NCBI RefSeq assembly: GCF_001908375.1
Contig: NZ_CP017241.1
Coordinates: 3,923,501 to 3,987,500, forward strand
Reading direction: 5' to 3'
DNA length: 64,000 bases
From: Rhizobium etli 8C-3
GTDB taxonomy: Bacteria > Pseudomonadota > Alphaproteobacteria > Rhizobiales > Rhizobiaceae
Numbering within the stretch: position 1 is the stretch's first letter; the number at the start of each line of letters is the position of its first letter. Of this stretch, positions 39,929 to 49,481 are shown one piece after another. The position numbers and the translations under genes are program-made. The notes beneath the pieces were generated by a model that made no database searches, was not told the DNA's origin, and saw only the letters and a program-made list of their open reading frames with translations.

Positions 39929-41338
39929 ATGAGCGCACCGCGTACCCTTTACGACAAGATCTGGGACGACCATCTGGTCGACGAACAGGCAGACGGCACC
40001 TGTCTTCTCTACATCGACCGCCATCTGGTCCACGAAGTGACCTCTCCGCAGGCGTTCGAAGGCCTGCGCATGACGGGCCGCAAGGTTCGTGCTCCCGAAA
40101 AGACGCTTGCCGTCGTCGATCATAACGTTCCGACCTCGCCTGATCGCCATCTCGGCATCAAGAACGAGGAGAGCCGCATCCAGGTCGAGCAGCTTGCCAA
40201 GAACGCGGCCGAGTTCAAAGTCGAATATTACTCCGAGAACGACAAGCGTCAGGGCATCGTGCACATTATCGGGCCGGAACAGGGCTTCACCCTTCCGGGC
40301 ATGACGATCGTCTGCGGCGACAGCCATACGTCCACGCACGGCGCCTTCGGCTCGCTCGCCCACGGCATCGGCACGTCCGAGGTCGAGCACGTCCTGGCGA
40401 CGCAGACGTTGATCCAGAAGAAGGCGAAGAACATGCTGGTGCAGGTCGACGGAAAGCTGCCGGCAGGCGTCACCGCCAAGGACATCGTTCTCGCCATCAT
40501 CGGTGAGATCGGCACGGCTGGCGGCACCGGCTACGTCATCGAATATGCTGGCGAAGCGATCCGTGCGCTGTCGATGGAAGGCCGCATGACGATCTGCAAC
40601 ATGTCGATCGAAGGCGGTGCCCGCGCCGGCCTGATTGCGCCCGACGATACGACCTTCGAATACATCAAGGGCAAGCCGCGTGCGCCGAAGGGCGAGGCTC
40701 TGGAACAGGCGATTGCCTACTGGAAGACGCTCAAGTCCGACGAAGGCGCACATTTCGACCGCATCGTGAAGCTCAACGCCGCCGAACTGCCGCCCATCGT
40801 CTCCTGGGGCTCTTCGCCGGAAGACGTCGTCTCGGTTCAGGGCGTCGTTCCGAACCCGGACGAGATTCAGGACGAAACCAAGCGAGCCTCAAAGTGGCGC
40901 GCGCTTGACTACATGGGCTTGAAGCCAGGCATGCCGATCACCGAGATCAACATCGATCGCGTCTTCATCGGCTCCTGCACCAACGGCCGTATCGAAGACC
41001 TTCGAGCAGTTGCCAAGGTCGTCGAAGGCAAGACCGTTGCTTCGACCGTCAACGCCATGATCGTTCCCGGCTCCGGCCTCGTGAAGGAACAGGCCGAAAC
41101 CGAGGGCCTCGACAAGATCTTCAAGGCAGCCGGTTTCGACTGGCGTGAGCCGGGCTGCTCGATGTGTCTTGCCATGAACGACGACCGCCTCAAGCCGGGC
41201 GAGCGCTGCGCATCGACGTCCAACCGCAACTTCGAAGGCCGTCAGGGCTTCAAGGGGCGCACGCATCTCGTTTCGCCGGCCATGGCTGCCGCTGCTGCAA
41301 TCGCCGGCCATTTCGTCGATATCCGCGAGTGGAACTGA
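39929..41338 (+). CDS. leuC: 3-isopropylmalate dehydratase large subunit
   Basis: With LeuD isomerises 2- to 3-isopropylmalate in leucine synthesis; [4Fe-4S] enzyme of the aconitase family. 469 residues. Cluster Cys are in [13 protein letters not shown] and [18 protein letters not shown] and [13 protein letters not shown] are also characteristic. ATG at 39929. Monocistronic here, with leuD not in the window; two hairpins follow. Confidence 0.96.
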   Translation: MSAPRTLYDKIWDDHLVDEQADGTCLLYIDRHLVHEVTSPQAFEGLRMTGRKVRAPEKTLAVVDHNVPTSPDRHLGIKNEESRIQVEQLAKNAAEFKVEYYSENDKRQGIVHIIGPEQGFTLPGMTIVCGDSHTSTHGAFGSLAHGIGTSEVEHVLATQTLIQKKAKNMLVQVDGKLPAGVTAKDIVLAIIGEIGTAGGTGYVIEYAGEAIRALSMEGRMTICNMSIEGGARAGLIAPDDTTFEYIKGKPRAPKGEALEQAIAYWKTLKSDEGAHFDRIVKLNAAELPPIVSWGSSPEDVVSVQGVVPNPDEIQDETKRASKWRALDYMGLKPGMPITEINIDRVFIGSCTNGRIEDLRAVAKVVEGKTVASTVNAMIVPGSGLVKEQAETEGLDKIFKAAGFDWREPGCSMCLAMNDDRLKPGERCASTSNRNFEGRQGFKGRTHLVSPAMAAAAAIAGHFVDIREWN

Positions 41339-41346
41339 CGGATATT

Positions 41347-41397
41347 GCCTCCCTTTCGGTTTGAAAGGGAGGCATGCCATCTTGAGAAGACAAGATG
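41347..41397 (+). terminator. Twin hairpins after leuC
   Basis: GCCTCCCTTTC (41347-41357) pairs perfectly with GAAAGGGAGGC (41363-41373), and five bases later CATCTTG (41378-41384) pairs with CAAGATG (41391-41397). Neither has a T-run; they probably protect the leuC mRNA end or end transcription with Rho. Confidence 0.55.
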
Positions 41398-41443
41398 CGC
41401 ATTCGGTGAGACAATGGTCTCCTGCCTTTTTCAGGTGAGCGGC

Positions 41444-41986
41444 ATGAATGCGTCGAAAAAGCCTTCGCCGAAGTACCTTCGCCTTTTTCTGCTGCGCCAC
41501 GCAAAATCCGCTTGGCCGGACGATGTCGCAGACCATGACCGCCCGCTTGCCAAGCGCGGGCGAAAGGCCGCGCCGTTGATCGGCGCCTATATGGATCGTG
41601 AAGGGCTCTTGCCGGATCTCGCCCTGGTGTCGACGGCGCGGCGCGCGCAGGAAACATGGAAGCGTGTAGCAAAAAAGCTTTCCGCCTCGACTGTGGAACG
41701 CGATGTGCCGGATTTATACGAAGCCTCGGCAACGCGCATTGTCGGCCTGCTCCACAAGATTGAGCCGTCGTTTCGAACCGTCATGCTTGTCGGACACAAT
41801 CCCGGATTTCAGGATCTCGCGAACAATCTCATCGGAAACGGCGATCGGGAGGCCTGCGCACGCTTGAAGGAGAAATTCGCCACTGCCGGCATGGCGATCA
41901 TCGCCTTTGAGGCGAACAGCTGGGCGGATATATCGCCTGGAAGCGGACGTCTCGAGCGCTTCGTGACACCGCGTGAACTCACCTGA
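41444..41986 (+). CDS. Histidine phosphatase family protein (SixA-like)
   Basis: Cytoplasmic member of the phosphohistidine phosphatase / phosphoglycerate-mutase superfamily, 180 residues. The RHG-type motif is LLRHAKSAW at ~residue 16; the second His is in LVGHNPGFQDLAN. This is the SixA subgroup, which in E. coli removes phosphate from a histidine of the nitrogen-PTS. ATG at 41444 (after GGTGAG); the frame extends upstream without support. Confidence 0.88.
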   Translation: MNASKKPSPKYLRLFLLRHAKSAWPDDVADHDRPLAKRGRKAAPLIGAYMDREGLLPDLALVSTARRAQETWKRVAKKLSASTVERDVPDLYEASATRIVGLLHKIEPSFRTVMLVGHNPGFQDLANNLIGNGDREACARLKEKFATAGMAIIAFEANSWADISPGSGRLERFVTPRELT

Positions 41987-41994
41987 GCGAACGC

Positions 41995-42024
41995 CTCCTC
42001 CTCCGCGCAATGGTGGAGGAGGAG
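41995..42024. terminator. Terminator-like hairpin between convergent genes
   Basis: CTCCTCCTCC (41995-42004) pairs perfectly with GGAGGAGGAG (42015-42024) between the convergent phosphatase and aldo-keto reductase genes. No T-run on either side, so it may be a shared mRNA end rather than an intrinsic terminator. Confidence 0.5.
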
Positions 42025-42039
42025 ATGGCGGTCTGTTGC

Positions 42040-42870
42040 TCAAAACGTTGCCGTATAGGGCTCCGGTCCCATTCGGGCATTCCTGTCGTCAAGCCTGGCA
42101 ATCGCTGCCATGTCCTCGCCATCGAGCTTGAAATCGAACACCTTGAAGTTTTCCTCGATGCGCGACGGCGTCACCGACTTGGGGATCACGACAAGGCCGC
42201 TCTCGATATGCCAGCGAATGATGACCTGCGCGGGTGTCTTGCTGTGCTTCCTGGCGATTTCCCCGATAACCGGGTTGGCGATGAACTTCCCTTGACCGAG
42301 CGGACTCCAGGATTCGGTCACGATATTCAGCTTCCGGTGAGCGTCCTGCGCCGCCTTCTGCTGAAAATCCGGGTGCAGTTCGATCTGGTTGATGACCGGG
42401 ACCACCCCGGTATCGCCAATAATGTGATCCAGATGATCCGGATAGAAGTTGGAGACGCCAATCGAACGCGCACGGCCTTCCTCCTTGATCTTGACGAAGG
42501 CCTTCCAGGTCTGGCGATAGAGTCCGCGATGCGGTGACGGCCAGTGAATCAGGTAGAGATCGACATATTCGGTGCCAAGCTTCTTCAGGCTGCCCTCGAA
42601 GGCACGCAGAGTGCTGTCGTAGCCCTGGTCGGTGTTGCGAAGCTTTGTCGTGATGAAAACATCCTTGCGATCGAGACCGGAGGACCGCACGCCCTCGCCG
42701 ACACCCTCTTCGTTGTCGTAGCCCGAAGCCGTGTCGATATGGCGGTAGCCGACTTCGAGAGCCTTGCGAACCGTCGGAGCCGCGACCTCCTGTGGCGTCT
42801 GCCATACTCCGAGGCCGACCTGGGGAATGGAATGTCCGTCATGGAAAGTGATGATGGGTTGATTGGCCAC
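42040..42870 (-). CDS. Aldo/keto reductase
   Basis: NADPH-dependent carbonyl reductase with a TIM-barrel fold, 276 residues, in the group of 2,5-diketo-gluconate reductases. Catalytic tetrad: Asp in YRHIDTASGY, Tyr in the same motif, Lys in TTKLRN, His in LIHWPSP; C-terminal cofactor site IPKSVTPSRIEENF. The start is a GTG at 42870 with GGAG upstream. Substrate not evident. Confidence 0.92.
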   Translation of the reverse strand: MANQPIITFHDGHSIPQVGLGVWQTPQEVAAPTVRKALEVGYRHIDTASGYDNEEGVGEGVRSSGLDRKDVFITTKLRNTDQGYDSTLRAFEGSLKKLGTEYVDLYLIHWPSPHRGLYRQTWKAFVKIKEEGRARSIGVSNFYPDHLDHIIGDTGVVPVINQIELHPDFQQKAAQDAHRKLNIVTESWSPLGQGKFIANPVIGEIARKHSKTPAQVIIRWHIESGLVVIPKSVTPSRIEENFKVFDFKLDGEDMAAIARLDDRNARMGPEPYTATF

Positions 42871-43002
42871 AATAAATCTCCGGGAGTTTGAAGGATTGGT
42901 GGGTCATGAATTTGAACCCGCAAGCGGATGTCCCGGCCCTTCAGCCTGAGCGCCGGTCAAAGCGGATATAGGAGACGGTGCACGGATTATCACCCCTGAT
43001 GC

Positions 43003-43551
43003 TCATACAACGCGTATGACTGTCCCCTTGCGCATGTGCGGCAAAAGGCGGCGCATGTCGCGCGGATGGATGGCAAGGCAACCGGCTGTCGGCTGATATC
43101 CCGGCCCAATCAGATGGAAGAAGATGGCTGATCCCCGATTGCGGGCGCGGGATGTGATATTCCAATCCATGACGAGACATATGTCGTAGAGACCGTCCTT
43201 GCGCTTCATCTCTTCGTGGCTTTTACGGAACGGCGCTCTGACGAGGCGATTGTAGTTCGGGTCGCCGGGCTGGTCGCACCAGAGCATGTCGTCACGGATG
43301 CGGCGGATCGGGAGCGGTGTCTTAAGGCGGCTCGGATGTTTGCCGCGGCAAAACCCGTAAAGCAGCTTCATGGAAGCAATCGGCGTTGCACCGTCGCCCT
43401 CGCGCTTCAAGATGGTGCGGCCGGAACGGCCGATCGCGGCAGGAAAGACGAAAGGACCGCATTGAATGAGTGCGCGGCTTTTCCTGCCGGGCGCGGGGCG
43501 CACAATAATGGTGGATGATACAGTTCTTGCGCTTCGCCTTGTTTTCTCCAT
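43003..43551 (-). CDS. L,D-transpeptidase family protein (YkuD domain)
   Basis: Small YkuD-type protein, 182 residues. The catalytic segment HLIGPGYQPTAGCLAIHPRDMRRL carries the His and the Cys of HxxG…TxGC. No signal peptide is evident at the N-terminus (MEKTRRSARTVSSTI), so its location is unclear; related small YkuD proteins in rhizobia share this. ATG at 43551; a GTG at 43560 is also possible. May crosslink or modify peptidoglycan, or attach lipoproteins (inference). Confidence 0.82.
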   Translation of the reverse strand: MEKTRRSARTVSSTIIVRPAPGRKSRALIQCGPFVFPAAIGRSGRTILKREGDGATPIASMKLLYGFCRGKHPSRLKTPLPIRRIRDDMLWCDQPGDPNYNRLVRAPFRKSHEEMKRKDGLYDICLVMDWNITSRARNRGSAIFFHLIGPGYQPTAGCLAIHPRDMRRLLPHMRKGTVIRVV

Positions 43552-43695
43552 TTTTCTCACATGTTTTTGTTTTGCTTGGGACTTCGATTGAAATCACATC
43601 GGCCCTGGCCCGGCAACAGCTCGTCTTCCGGTCTTTGCCAGCGATCGAAATATGGCGTAGGACTTGATGAGACGGAATCTGAGGAACAGAACCGC

Positions 43696-44379
43696 ATGAC
43701 CGCACGCACCATTCTACTGGTGGATGACGACGACGACCTTCGCGAAACTCTCACGGAGCAGCTTGCGCTCTATGATGAGTTCACGGTCCTGCAGGAGGCG
43801 ACGGCCGGCAAGGGCATACAAGCTGCTCGCAACACGCCCGTCGATCTGCTGATCATGGATGTCGGACTGCCGGATACGGACGGACGCGAAGCCGTGAAGC
43901 TGCTGCGCAAGGGTGGCTTCAAGGCGCCGATCATCATGCTGACCGGGCACGATACGGATTCCGATACGATCCTCGGTTTGGAGGCCGGCGCCAACGACTA
44001 TGTCACCAAGCCCTTCCGCTTCTCGGTGCTTCTGGCCCGCATCCGCGTCCAGCTCCGGCAGCACGAACAAAGCGAGGACGCGACCTTCACGGTCGGGCCC
44101 TATCTCTTCAAGCCGAGCCAGAAGCTGTTGACCACCGAAAACGGCCAGAAGATTCGCCTCACGGAGAAGGAAGCGGCGATCATCCGCTATCTCTATCGCG
44201 CCGAACAGAAGGTGGTTACCCGGGACGTCCTTCTTGAAGAAGTGTGGGGCTATAATTCCGGCGTGACGACCCATACGCTTGAAACGCACGTCTACCGCCT
44301 TCGCCAGAAGATCGAGCGCGACCCGTCGAACGCCGAGATCCTGGTAACGGAAAACGGCGGCTACAAGATCGTACCTTAG
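43696..44379 (+). CDS. OmpR-family response regulator
   Basis: Two-component response regulator, 227 residues. Receiver domain with VDDDDDLRE (acidic pocket), phospho-Asp in LIMDVGLPD, Thr in MLTGHD and Lys in YVTKPF; C-terminal winged-helix DNA-binding domain (RLTEKEAAIIRYLY, VTTHTLETHVYRLRQKI). ATG at 43696. No histidine kinase is adjacent; followed by a cyclic-nucleotide-binding protein 13 bp on. The sequence has the look of CenR, a conserved alphaproteobacterial envelope regulator, but I cannot confirm this without an alignment. Confidence 0.9.
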   Translation: MTARTILLVDDDDDLRETLTEQLALYDEFTVLQEATAGKGIQAARNTPVDLLIMDVGLPDTDGREAVKLLRKGGFKAPIIMLTGHDTDSDTILGLEAGANDYVTKPFRFSVLLARIRVQLRQHEQSEDATFTVGPYLFKPSQKLLTTENGQKIRLTEKEAAIIRYLYRAEQKVVTRDVLLEEVWGYNSGVTTHTLETHVYRLRQKIERDPSNAEILVTENGGYKIVP

Positions 44380-44392
44380 GGCAAAGAGCCGG

Positions 44393-44848
44393 ATGGCGCT
44401 GACAGACGACATTAACATGCTTTCGCAGCAGCCGCTCTTCAAAGGCATGTCGGCCGACCAGTTGCGGCTGATCGCCTTCGGCGCCGACCGCCGTTCGATT
44501 TCCACCGGGCAGATGCTTTTCCGCGAAGGATCGCCGGCCGAAAGCGCTTATGTCGTCGCCAGCGGCGCGCTGGAACTCAGCACGACGGGCCCCGACGGTC
44601 ATCCGAAGGTCGCGCACATCGCACGCGAGGGCACATTGCTGTCCGAGCTCGCTCTCGTAACGCTGGTGGAGCGAAAGTTCACCGCCGTGGCGCGGGAGGA
44701 TTCCAGTGTGATCCGCATCACGCGGGCACTCTTTTACAGGCTGATCGAGGAATATCCGGATGCGGCCCGCATCATAGAAAGCCGCATTCGCGACAACATC
44801 GCGGAATTGGCGTCGCGCGCGAGCGCACAGCTTCACCGCTTTTCGTAG
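44393..44848 (+). CDS. Cyclic-nucleotide-binding domain protein
   Basis: Single-domain CNB protein, 151 residues: β-roll with GQMLFREGSPAESAYVVASGALEL and a weak phosphate-binding cassette region (EGTLLSELALVTLVERKFTAVA), then two helices. It lacks a helix-turn-helix, so it is not a Crp/Fnr activator by itself. Cotranscribed with the response regulator just upstream. Ligand, if any, unknown; the cassette does not carry the usual Arg-Ser-Ala pattern clearly. Confidence 0.82.
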   Translation: MALTDDINMLSQQPLFKGMSADQLRLIAFGADRRSISTGQMLFREGSPAESAYVVASGALELSTTGPDGHPKVAHIAREGTLLSELALVTLVERKFTAVAREDSSVIRITRALFYRLIEEYPDAARIIESRIRDNIAELASRASAQLHRFS

Positions 44849-44851
44849 ATC

Positions 44852-45655
44852 TCAGAAATTGAAATGCGCAGTCACGGGCACGTGATCGGAGGGCCGGTCC
44901 CATCCGCGAGCTTCCTTGAGGATTTCGATGCGCTGGAGCAGCGGGCCGAGGTCCGATGACGACCAGATGTGATCGAGGCGGCGGCCACGATCGGCAGCCT
45001 CCCAGTCCTTGGCGCGGTAACTCCACCAGGTATAGAGCTTTTCGTTCGACGGCACGTGCTGGCGCATGAGATCAAGCCAGGCTCCGCGCCTCATCGCCTC
45101 CAGCAGGCCCTCGGTTTCGACCGGCGTATGGCTGACGATCTTCAGCATCTGCTTGTGCGACCAAACGTCGTGCTCGAGCGGCGCGATGTTGAGATCGCCG
45201 ACGAGTATCGCCGAGGTATTCGCTTCGCCGTTGGCCTTCAGCAGCTTCATTTCCTCGACGAAATCCAGCTTATGAGCGAACTTCGGATTGATGGCCGGGT
45301 CCGGCTCGTCGCCGCCGGCGGGTACATAGAAATTATGCAGCCGCACGCGGCGCCCTCCACGCTCGAAGACCGCCGAGACATGGCGCGCGTGGCCGACATT
45401 TCCGTAATCCAGGCGATGATCCTCCTGGAGCGGGATGCGCGAGGCGATTGCGACGCCGTGGTAGCCCTTCTGGCCATGGACGATGATGTGCTCGTAACCC
45501 ATGGCGCGCAGAGGGGCCGCCGGAAAGAGTTCGTTCGGAACCTTGGTTTCCTGCAGGCAGAGGATGTCCGGCCTGTGCTTGAGGACGAACTGCTCGACGA
45601 TCGGCATGCGCAGCCGCACCGAGTTGATGTTCCAGGTGGTAATCGAGAAGCTCAT
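44852..45655 (-). CDS. xthA: Exodeoxyribonuclease III
   Basis: AP endonuclease and 3'-5' exonuclease of base-excision repair. 267 residues of the exonuclease-endonuclease-phosphatase fold: WNINSVRLRM, LCLQETK (metal Glu), YVPAGGDEP, GDLNIAPLEHD and DRGRRLDHIW, and catalytic His in WDRPSDHVPV. ATG at 45655 (MSFSITTWN); the longer frame to 45766 lies over a terminator. Three bases from the convergent CNB gene. Confidence 0.94.
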   Translation of the reverse strand: MSFSITTWNINSVRLRMPIVEQFVLKHRPDILCLQETKVPNELFPAAPLRAMGYEHIIVHGQKGYHGVAIASRIPLQEDHRLDYGNVGHARHVSAVFERGGRRVRLHNFYVPAGGDEPDPAINPKFAHKLDFVEEMKLLKANGEANTSAILVGDLNIAPLEHDVWSHKQMLKIVSHTPVETEGLLEAMRRGAWLDLMRQHVPSNEKLYTWWSYRAKDWEAADRGRRLDHIWSSSDLGPLLQRIEILKEARGWDRPSDHVPVTAHFNF

Positions 45656-45723
45656 GCAATTGCCTTTCAACGAGACTGAAAAGGCCTTAGAGCAAAGGGG
45701 TTGCGGATGGAACGTCCACACGC

Positions 45724-45753
45724 AAAAACGCCCGGCTTTCACCGGGCGTTTTT
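45724..45753 (-). terminator. Bidirectional-type intrinsic terminator after the LolA-like gene
   Basis: AAAAACGCCCGG (45724-45735) pairs perfectly with CCGGGCGTTTTT (45742-45753), loop CTTTCA. Lies 16 bp after the LolA-like stop and upstream of xthA; works in either direction by sequence. Confidence 0.92.
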
Positions 45754-45769
45754 CACAGAAAGTCATATG

Positions 45770-46438
45770 TCAGTCACGGGAAGCGGCAGTCCCTGGAATG
45801 CTTTCGTACGGCACCCTGAAGACCTTCTGATCAAACTGAACGCCGGTCCTCACATTGAACACCATCACGGACGTGTCCTTGCCCTGGTTATCGGTGATCG
45901 TCCACTGACGCAGATCGTAGGTCTTCGGATCGAACATCATCGTGATCGTCGAATTCCCGAAGATCGTCTTGTTGCCAAGCGAAATCGTCGTCAGGTCCGA
46001 TTCCTCCTTCACGCTCTTTACCGAACCGTCCGACAAGTTGATCCTGCGTGCAAGCAGCAGGCTGAGCGGCGTCTTGGACAGCGGATAGAGACTCCAGGTC
46101 TTCAGCTTCAGGTTCCCGACCGCGACATTCCTGCCGTCGGAGATCACCCGGATCGGCGACGGATCGTTGTAGTTGAAGCGCAGCTTGCCGGGGCGCTCGA
46201 TGTAGAATTTGCCGCCTGTCTGTTCGCCGCGCGGGCCGAACTGCACGAATTCGCCCTGCATGGTGGCGACGTTGGAGAAATGGTCGGCAATTGCCTGTGC
46301 CGTTGAAGAACCGCCGGCCGCTGCCTGCGCAAGGGCGCCGAACGGCGCTGCAGCCGAAACAGCCGCCAGAGCCATGGCCCCGAGAAGGTGACGGCGGCTG
46401 AGCAGCAAGCCACTGGAATTGAAATCGGAGTTGGTCAT
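45770..46438 (-). CDS. Outer-membrane lipoprotein carrier protein LolA-like
   Basis: Periplasmic chaperone of the LolA family, carrying lipoproteins from LolCDE to the outer membrane. 222 residues. The N-terminus SRRHLLGAMALAAVSAAAPFGALA looks like a twin-arginine signal peptide, unusual for LolA. FVQFGPRGEQTGGKFYIERPGKLRFNYNDPSPIRVISDG is the diagnostic stretch. Follows ftsK on the minus strand, 137 bp apart. Confidence 0.9.
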   Translation of the reverse strand: MTNSDFNSSGLLLSRRHLLGAMALAAVSAAAPFGALAQAAAGGSSTAQAIADHFSNVATMQGEFVQFGPRGEQTGGKFYIERPGKLRFNYNDPSPIRVISDGRNVAVGNLKLKTWSLYPLSKTPLSLLLARRINLSDGSVKSVKEESDLTTISLGNKTIFGNSTITMMFDPKTYDLRQWTITDNQGKDTSVMVFNVRTGVQFDQKVFRVPYESIPGTAASRD

Positions 46439-46575
46439 CTAGGTCTCCTATGATGCGACCTGCATGCTGCCGAAAGGCGGCGTCTTCATGGCGCAGAGGC
46501 ATCGCTGCAGAAGGTAACGTTTGCGAGGCGATCAGGTTTCCGTGAAGTCATTGCCCCGGCATCTTTTTTCGGCCT

Positions 46576-49242
46576 CTAGCGATCGAGGATATCGCCTTCG
46601 GTCGGAACCAGGATTTCGCGCTTGCCTGCGTGGTTCGCAGGTCCGATGACGCCTTCCTGCTCCATGCGCTCGATCAATGATGCGGCGCGGTTGTAACCGA
46701 TGCCGAGACGGCGCTGGATGTAGGAGGTCGAGGCCTTGCCGTCGCGAAGCACGATGGCGACCGCCTGATCGTAGGGATCGTCGGAATCGGCCAGATTTGA
46801 GGTCCCCGCCGGACCGCCGTAATCATCGTCTTCGTCATCATCAGCGGTGATCGCATCAAGATATTGCGGTGCGCCCTGGGTCTTCAGATAGGACACGATC
46901 TCCTCGACTTCCATATCAGCCACGAAGGGACCATGGACGCGCTGAATGCGCCCGCCACCAGCCATATAGAGCATATCGCCCATGCCGAGCAGTTGCTCGG
47001 CGCCCTGTTCGCCGAGGATCGTGCGGCTGTCGATCTTCGACGTGACCTGGAAGGAGATACGGGTCGGAAAATTCGCCTTGATCGTGCCGGTGATGACGTC
47101 GACGGACGGACGCTGGGTCGCCATGATCACGTGGATGCCTGCGGCGCGCGCCATCTGCGCCAGACGCTGGACGGCGCCTTCGATATCCTTGCCGGCGACC
47201 ATCATGAGGTCGGCCATTTCGTCGATGATGACAACGATGTAGGGCATCGGCTGCAGGTCGAATTCCTCGGTTTCGTACATCGCTTCGCCGGTGTGGCGGT
47301 CAAAGCCTGTCTGCACGGTTCGGGAGATCGCCTCGCCCTTGGCCAGCGCCTGCTCAACGCGCGCATTGAAGCCATCGATGTTGCGGACGCCGATCTTCGA
47401 CATTTTCTTGTAGCGCTCTTCCATCTCGCGGACCGTCCATTTGAGCGCGACAACAGCCTTCTTCGGATCGGTGACCACTGGCGACAGCAAATGCGGAATG
47501 CCGTCATAGACCGAAAGCTCGAGCATTTTCGGATCGATCATGATCAAGCGGCACTGTTCCGGCGTCAGACGATAGAGCAGCGAGAGGATCATGGTGTTGA
47601 TGGCAACCGACTTGCCGGAGCCCGTCGTACCGGCAACCAGCAGGTGGGGCATCTTCGCGAGATCGGCAATGACGGCTTCGCCGCCGATCGTCTTGCCGAG
47701 TGCCATGGCGAGCTTCGCCTTCGAACCTTCGAAATCACGCGATGCGATCAGTTCACGCAGGTAAACAGTTTCACGCGTCGAGTTCGGCAGTTCGATGCCG
47801 ATCGCGTTGCGGCCAGGGACCACAGCGACACGGGCGGCGATCGCGCTCATGGAGCGGGCAATGTCGTCGGCAAGGCCGATGACGCGCGAGGACTTGATGC
47901 CCGGGGCAGGCTCGAGCTCGTAGAGTGTGACGACCGGGCCCGGGCGGACATGGATGATTTCGCCCTTGACGCCGAAGTCTTCCAGAACGCCTTCGAGCAT
48001 GCGGGCATTCTGCTCCAGCGCATCGGCGGAAAGCGATGAGTCACGGATGACATTCTTTGGTTCGGCGAGCAGGTGAATAGAGGGGAGCTGGAAGCCTTCC
48101 GGACGAATGAAGGTACCCTGTGATTCCCGTTCGATGCGGGCACCTGGCTTCGGACGCGAGATCTGCGGCACGACGCGCGGCTCAGGCTTGCCGCCGGCCG
48201 CCTTTGCCGGTGCACGTATCATCCAGTCATCTTCGTCGTCGTCCGGTAGAATATCGGCCGGACGCGGAGGCATGTCGCTATCGAATGGCGCTTCGCCATC
48301 GTCGTCGCTGATCGAAATCGAGGGCGCAGAGACGACCCGACGCAGCGAATTGGCGCGCGGTTCCATGGACGGCTCCAGGCGCTCGCTGCGGCCTGCCGGC
48401 GCCTTGGCGCGGACGGGCTCGTTCAGGGTGCCGAATTCATCATCGTTGAAGTCGTAGGGCGATTCGAAATCGCTCTGGCGGCGCTTGCGTGGCGCCATGC
48501 CGAGGATGCGGCGCATCCGCGCCTGGCTCATATACCAGGCATGTGTCAGCGCTCCGAACGCGAGCCAGCCGCCGCCTTCGTCATCCTCCTCCTCGTCGGC
48601 ATCACCAACCGAGCGGGCCTTGGAAGGTATAGCCACGAGTGCATCGCCCTCGTCCTCTTCGCCTTCGGTGCGGCCGACGATGCCGGCAGCAAAGAGCATC
48701 ATCCAGGCTGTGGGCAGCGCGAACACGCAGCCGACCGCCGTGGCGAACGCGCCGCTCGGATAGGCTCCGACAAAAAGAGCCGGAAAACGCAGGATCATAT
48801 CGCCGATGACGCCACCGATGCCGTTGGGGATCGGCCATGTCAACGGCGGCGGAAAGCATCCGATCACGGCAGACGAAAGGATCGAGCCGAGAGCCCAGGC
48901 GCCGGCCCGTGCAGGAATGCGGCTAATACGACGGCCTGAAATCAATGCCAGGGCCCAGGCGACGACCGGCAACAGCGCCACGACGCTTGCAAGGCCGAAG
49001 AACTGCATGGCGATGTCGGCAAAGGCGGCACCGCCATATCCCAGGACGTTTGCCGGCGGATTGCCGGTTGCGTAGGAATAGCTCGGATCTGTGACGTTCC
49101 ATGTCGCGAGTGCCGCGACTGCGAGCGCCAACAGCAGGAAGATCGCAAAGCCCAGGAGAGCCTGCGCCTGCCGCAACACGAACCCTGTGAGGGAGAAACG
49201 GTCCGGCCGGCTATCAATCACCGGCGACGTGCTTCTTGCCAT
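46576..49242 (-). CDS. ftsK: DNA translocase FtsK
   Basis: Septal DNA pump that clears chromosomes and activates dif recombination. 888 residues: an N-terminal membrane part of four to five helices (ending near residue 190), an acidic linker, the αβ motor with [14 protein letters not shown] (Walker A) and IDEMADLMM (Walker B), and the C-terminal γ winged-helix ([26 protein letters not shown]). ATG at 49242; upstream in-frame codons to 49320 lack support. A perfect CtrA box lies 85 bp upstream. Confidence 0.95.
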   Translation of the reverse strand: MARSTSPVIDSRPDRFSLTGFVLRQAQALLGFAIFLLLALAVAALATWNVTDPSYSYATGNPPANVLGYGGAAFADIAMQFFGLASVVALLPVVAWALALISGRRISRIPARAGAWALGSILSSAVIGCFPPPLTWPIPNGIGGVIGDMILRFPALFVGAYPSGAFATAVGCVFALPTAWMMLFAAGIVGRTEGEEDEGDALVAIPSKARSVGDADEEEDDEGGGWLAFGALTHAWYMSQARMRRILGMAPRKRRQSDFESPYDFNDDEFGTLNEPVRAKAPAGRSERLEPSMEPRANSLRRVVSAPSISISDDDGEAPFDSDMPPRPADILPDDDEDDWMIRAPAKAAGGKPEPRVVPQISRPKPGARIERESQGTFIRPEGFQLPSIHLLAEPKNVIRDSSLSADALEQNARMLEGVLEDFGVKGEIIHVRPGPVVTLYELEPAPGIKSSRVIGLADDIARSMSAIAARVAVVPGRNAIGIELPNSTRETVYLRELIASRDFEGSKAKLAMALGKTIGGEAVIADLAKMPHLLVAGTTGSGKSVAINTMILSLLYRLTPEQCRLIMIDPKMLELSVYDGIPHLLSPVVTDPKKAVVALKWTVREMEERYKKMSKIGVRNIDGFNARVEQALAKGEAISRTVQTGFDRHTGEAMYETEEFDLQPMPYIVVIIDEMADLMMVAGKDIEGAVQRLAQMARAAGIHVIMATQRPSVDVITGTIKANFPTRISFQVTSKIDSRTILGEQGAEQLLGMGDMLYMAGGGRIQRVHGPFVADMEVEEIVSYLKTQGAPQYLDAITADDDEDDDYGGPAGTSNLADSDDPYDQAVAIVLRDGKASTSYIQRRLGIGYNRAASLIERMEQEGVIGPANHAGKREILVPTEGDILDR

Positions 49243-49326
49243 ATACCCAACCCGTCCAATGCTGAGCGCGCGAATCGCCGAGGCGTCGCCACGCAATATG
49301 CGTCCGCCCCACCTAATCAAAGGAGG

Positions 49327-49343
49327 GTTAAAGCGATGTTAAC
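49327..49343 (-). promoter_or_regulatory. Perfect CtrA box upstream of ftsK
   Basis: On the minus strand TTAA (49342-49339), CATCGCT, TTAA (49331-49328), C; the site also reads TTAA-N7-TTAAC on the plus strand. It is about 85 bp before the ftsK ATG. GAATC (a CcrM-type GANTC site) sits between, at 49272-49276. CtrA control of cell-division genes is known in the group; for ftsK in this strain it is inference. Confidence 0.6.
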
Positions 49344-49375
49344 CATGAGAGGCTGGACAAGCCGGACCGGCAAAT

Positions 49376-49404
49376 AAAAAGGGCCCGAACCAAAGGTCCG
49401 GGCC
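49376..49404 (-). terminator. Intrinsic terminator after amtB
   Basis: On the minus strand GGCCCGGA, a seven-base loop and TTCGGGCC are followed by five T (A-run 49376-49380 on plus). It lies ~80 bp beyond the amtB stop. Confidence 0.85.
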
Positions 49405-49481
49405 ACGATTGGGCCTGTATAGCTGAACAGAGCCGCGACGGGCTGAGCGGCGCCCTTTTCCAGGCGCCGCTGACCCTGCCA

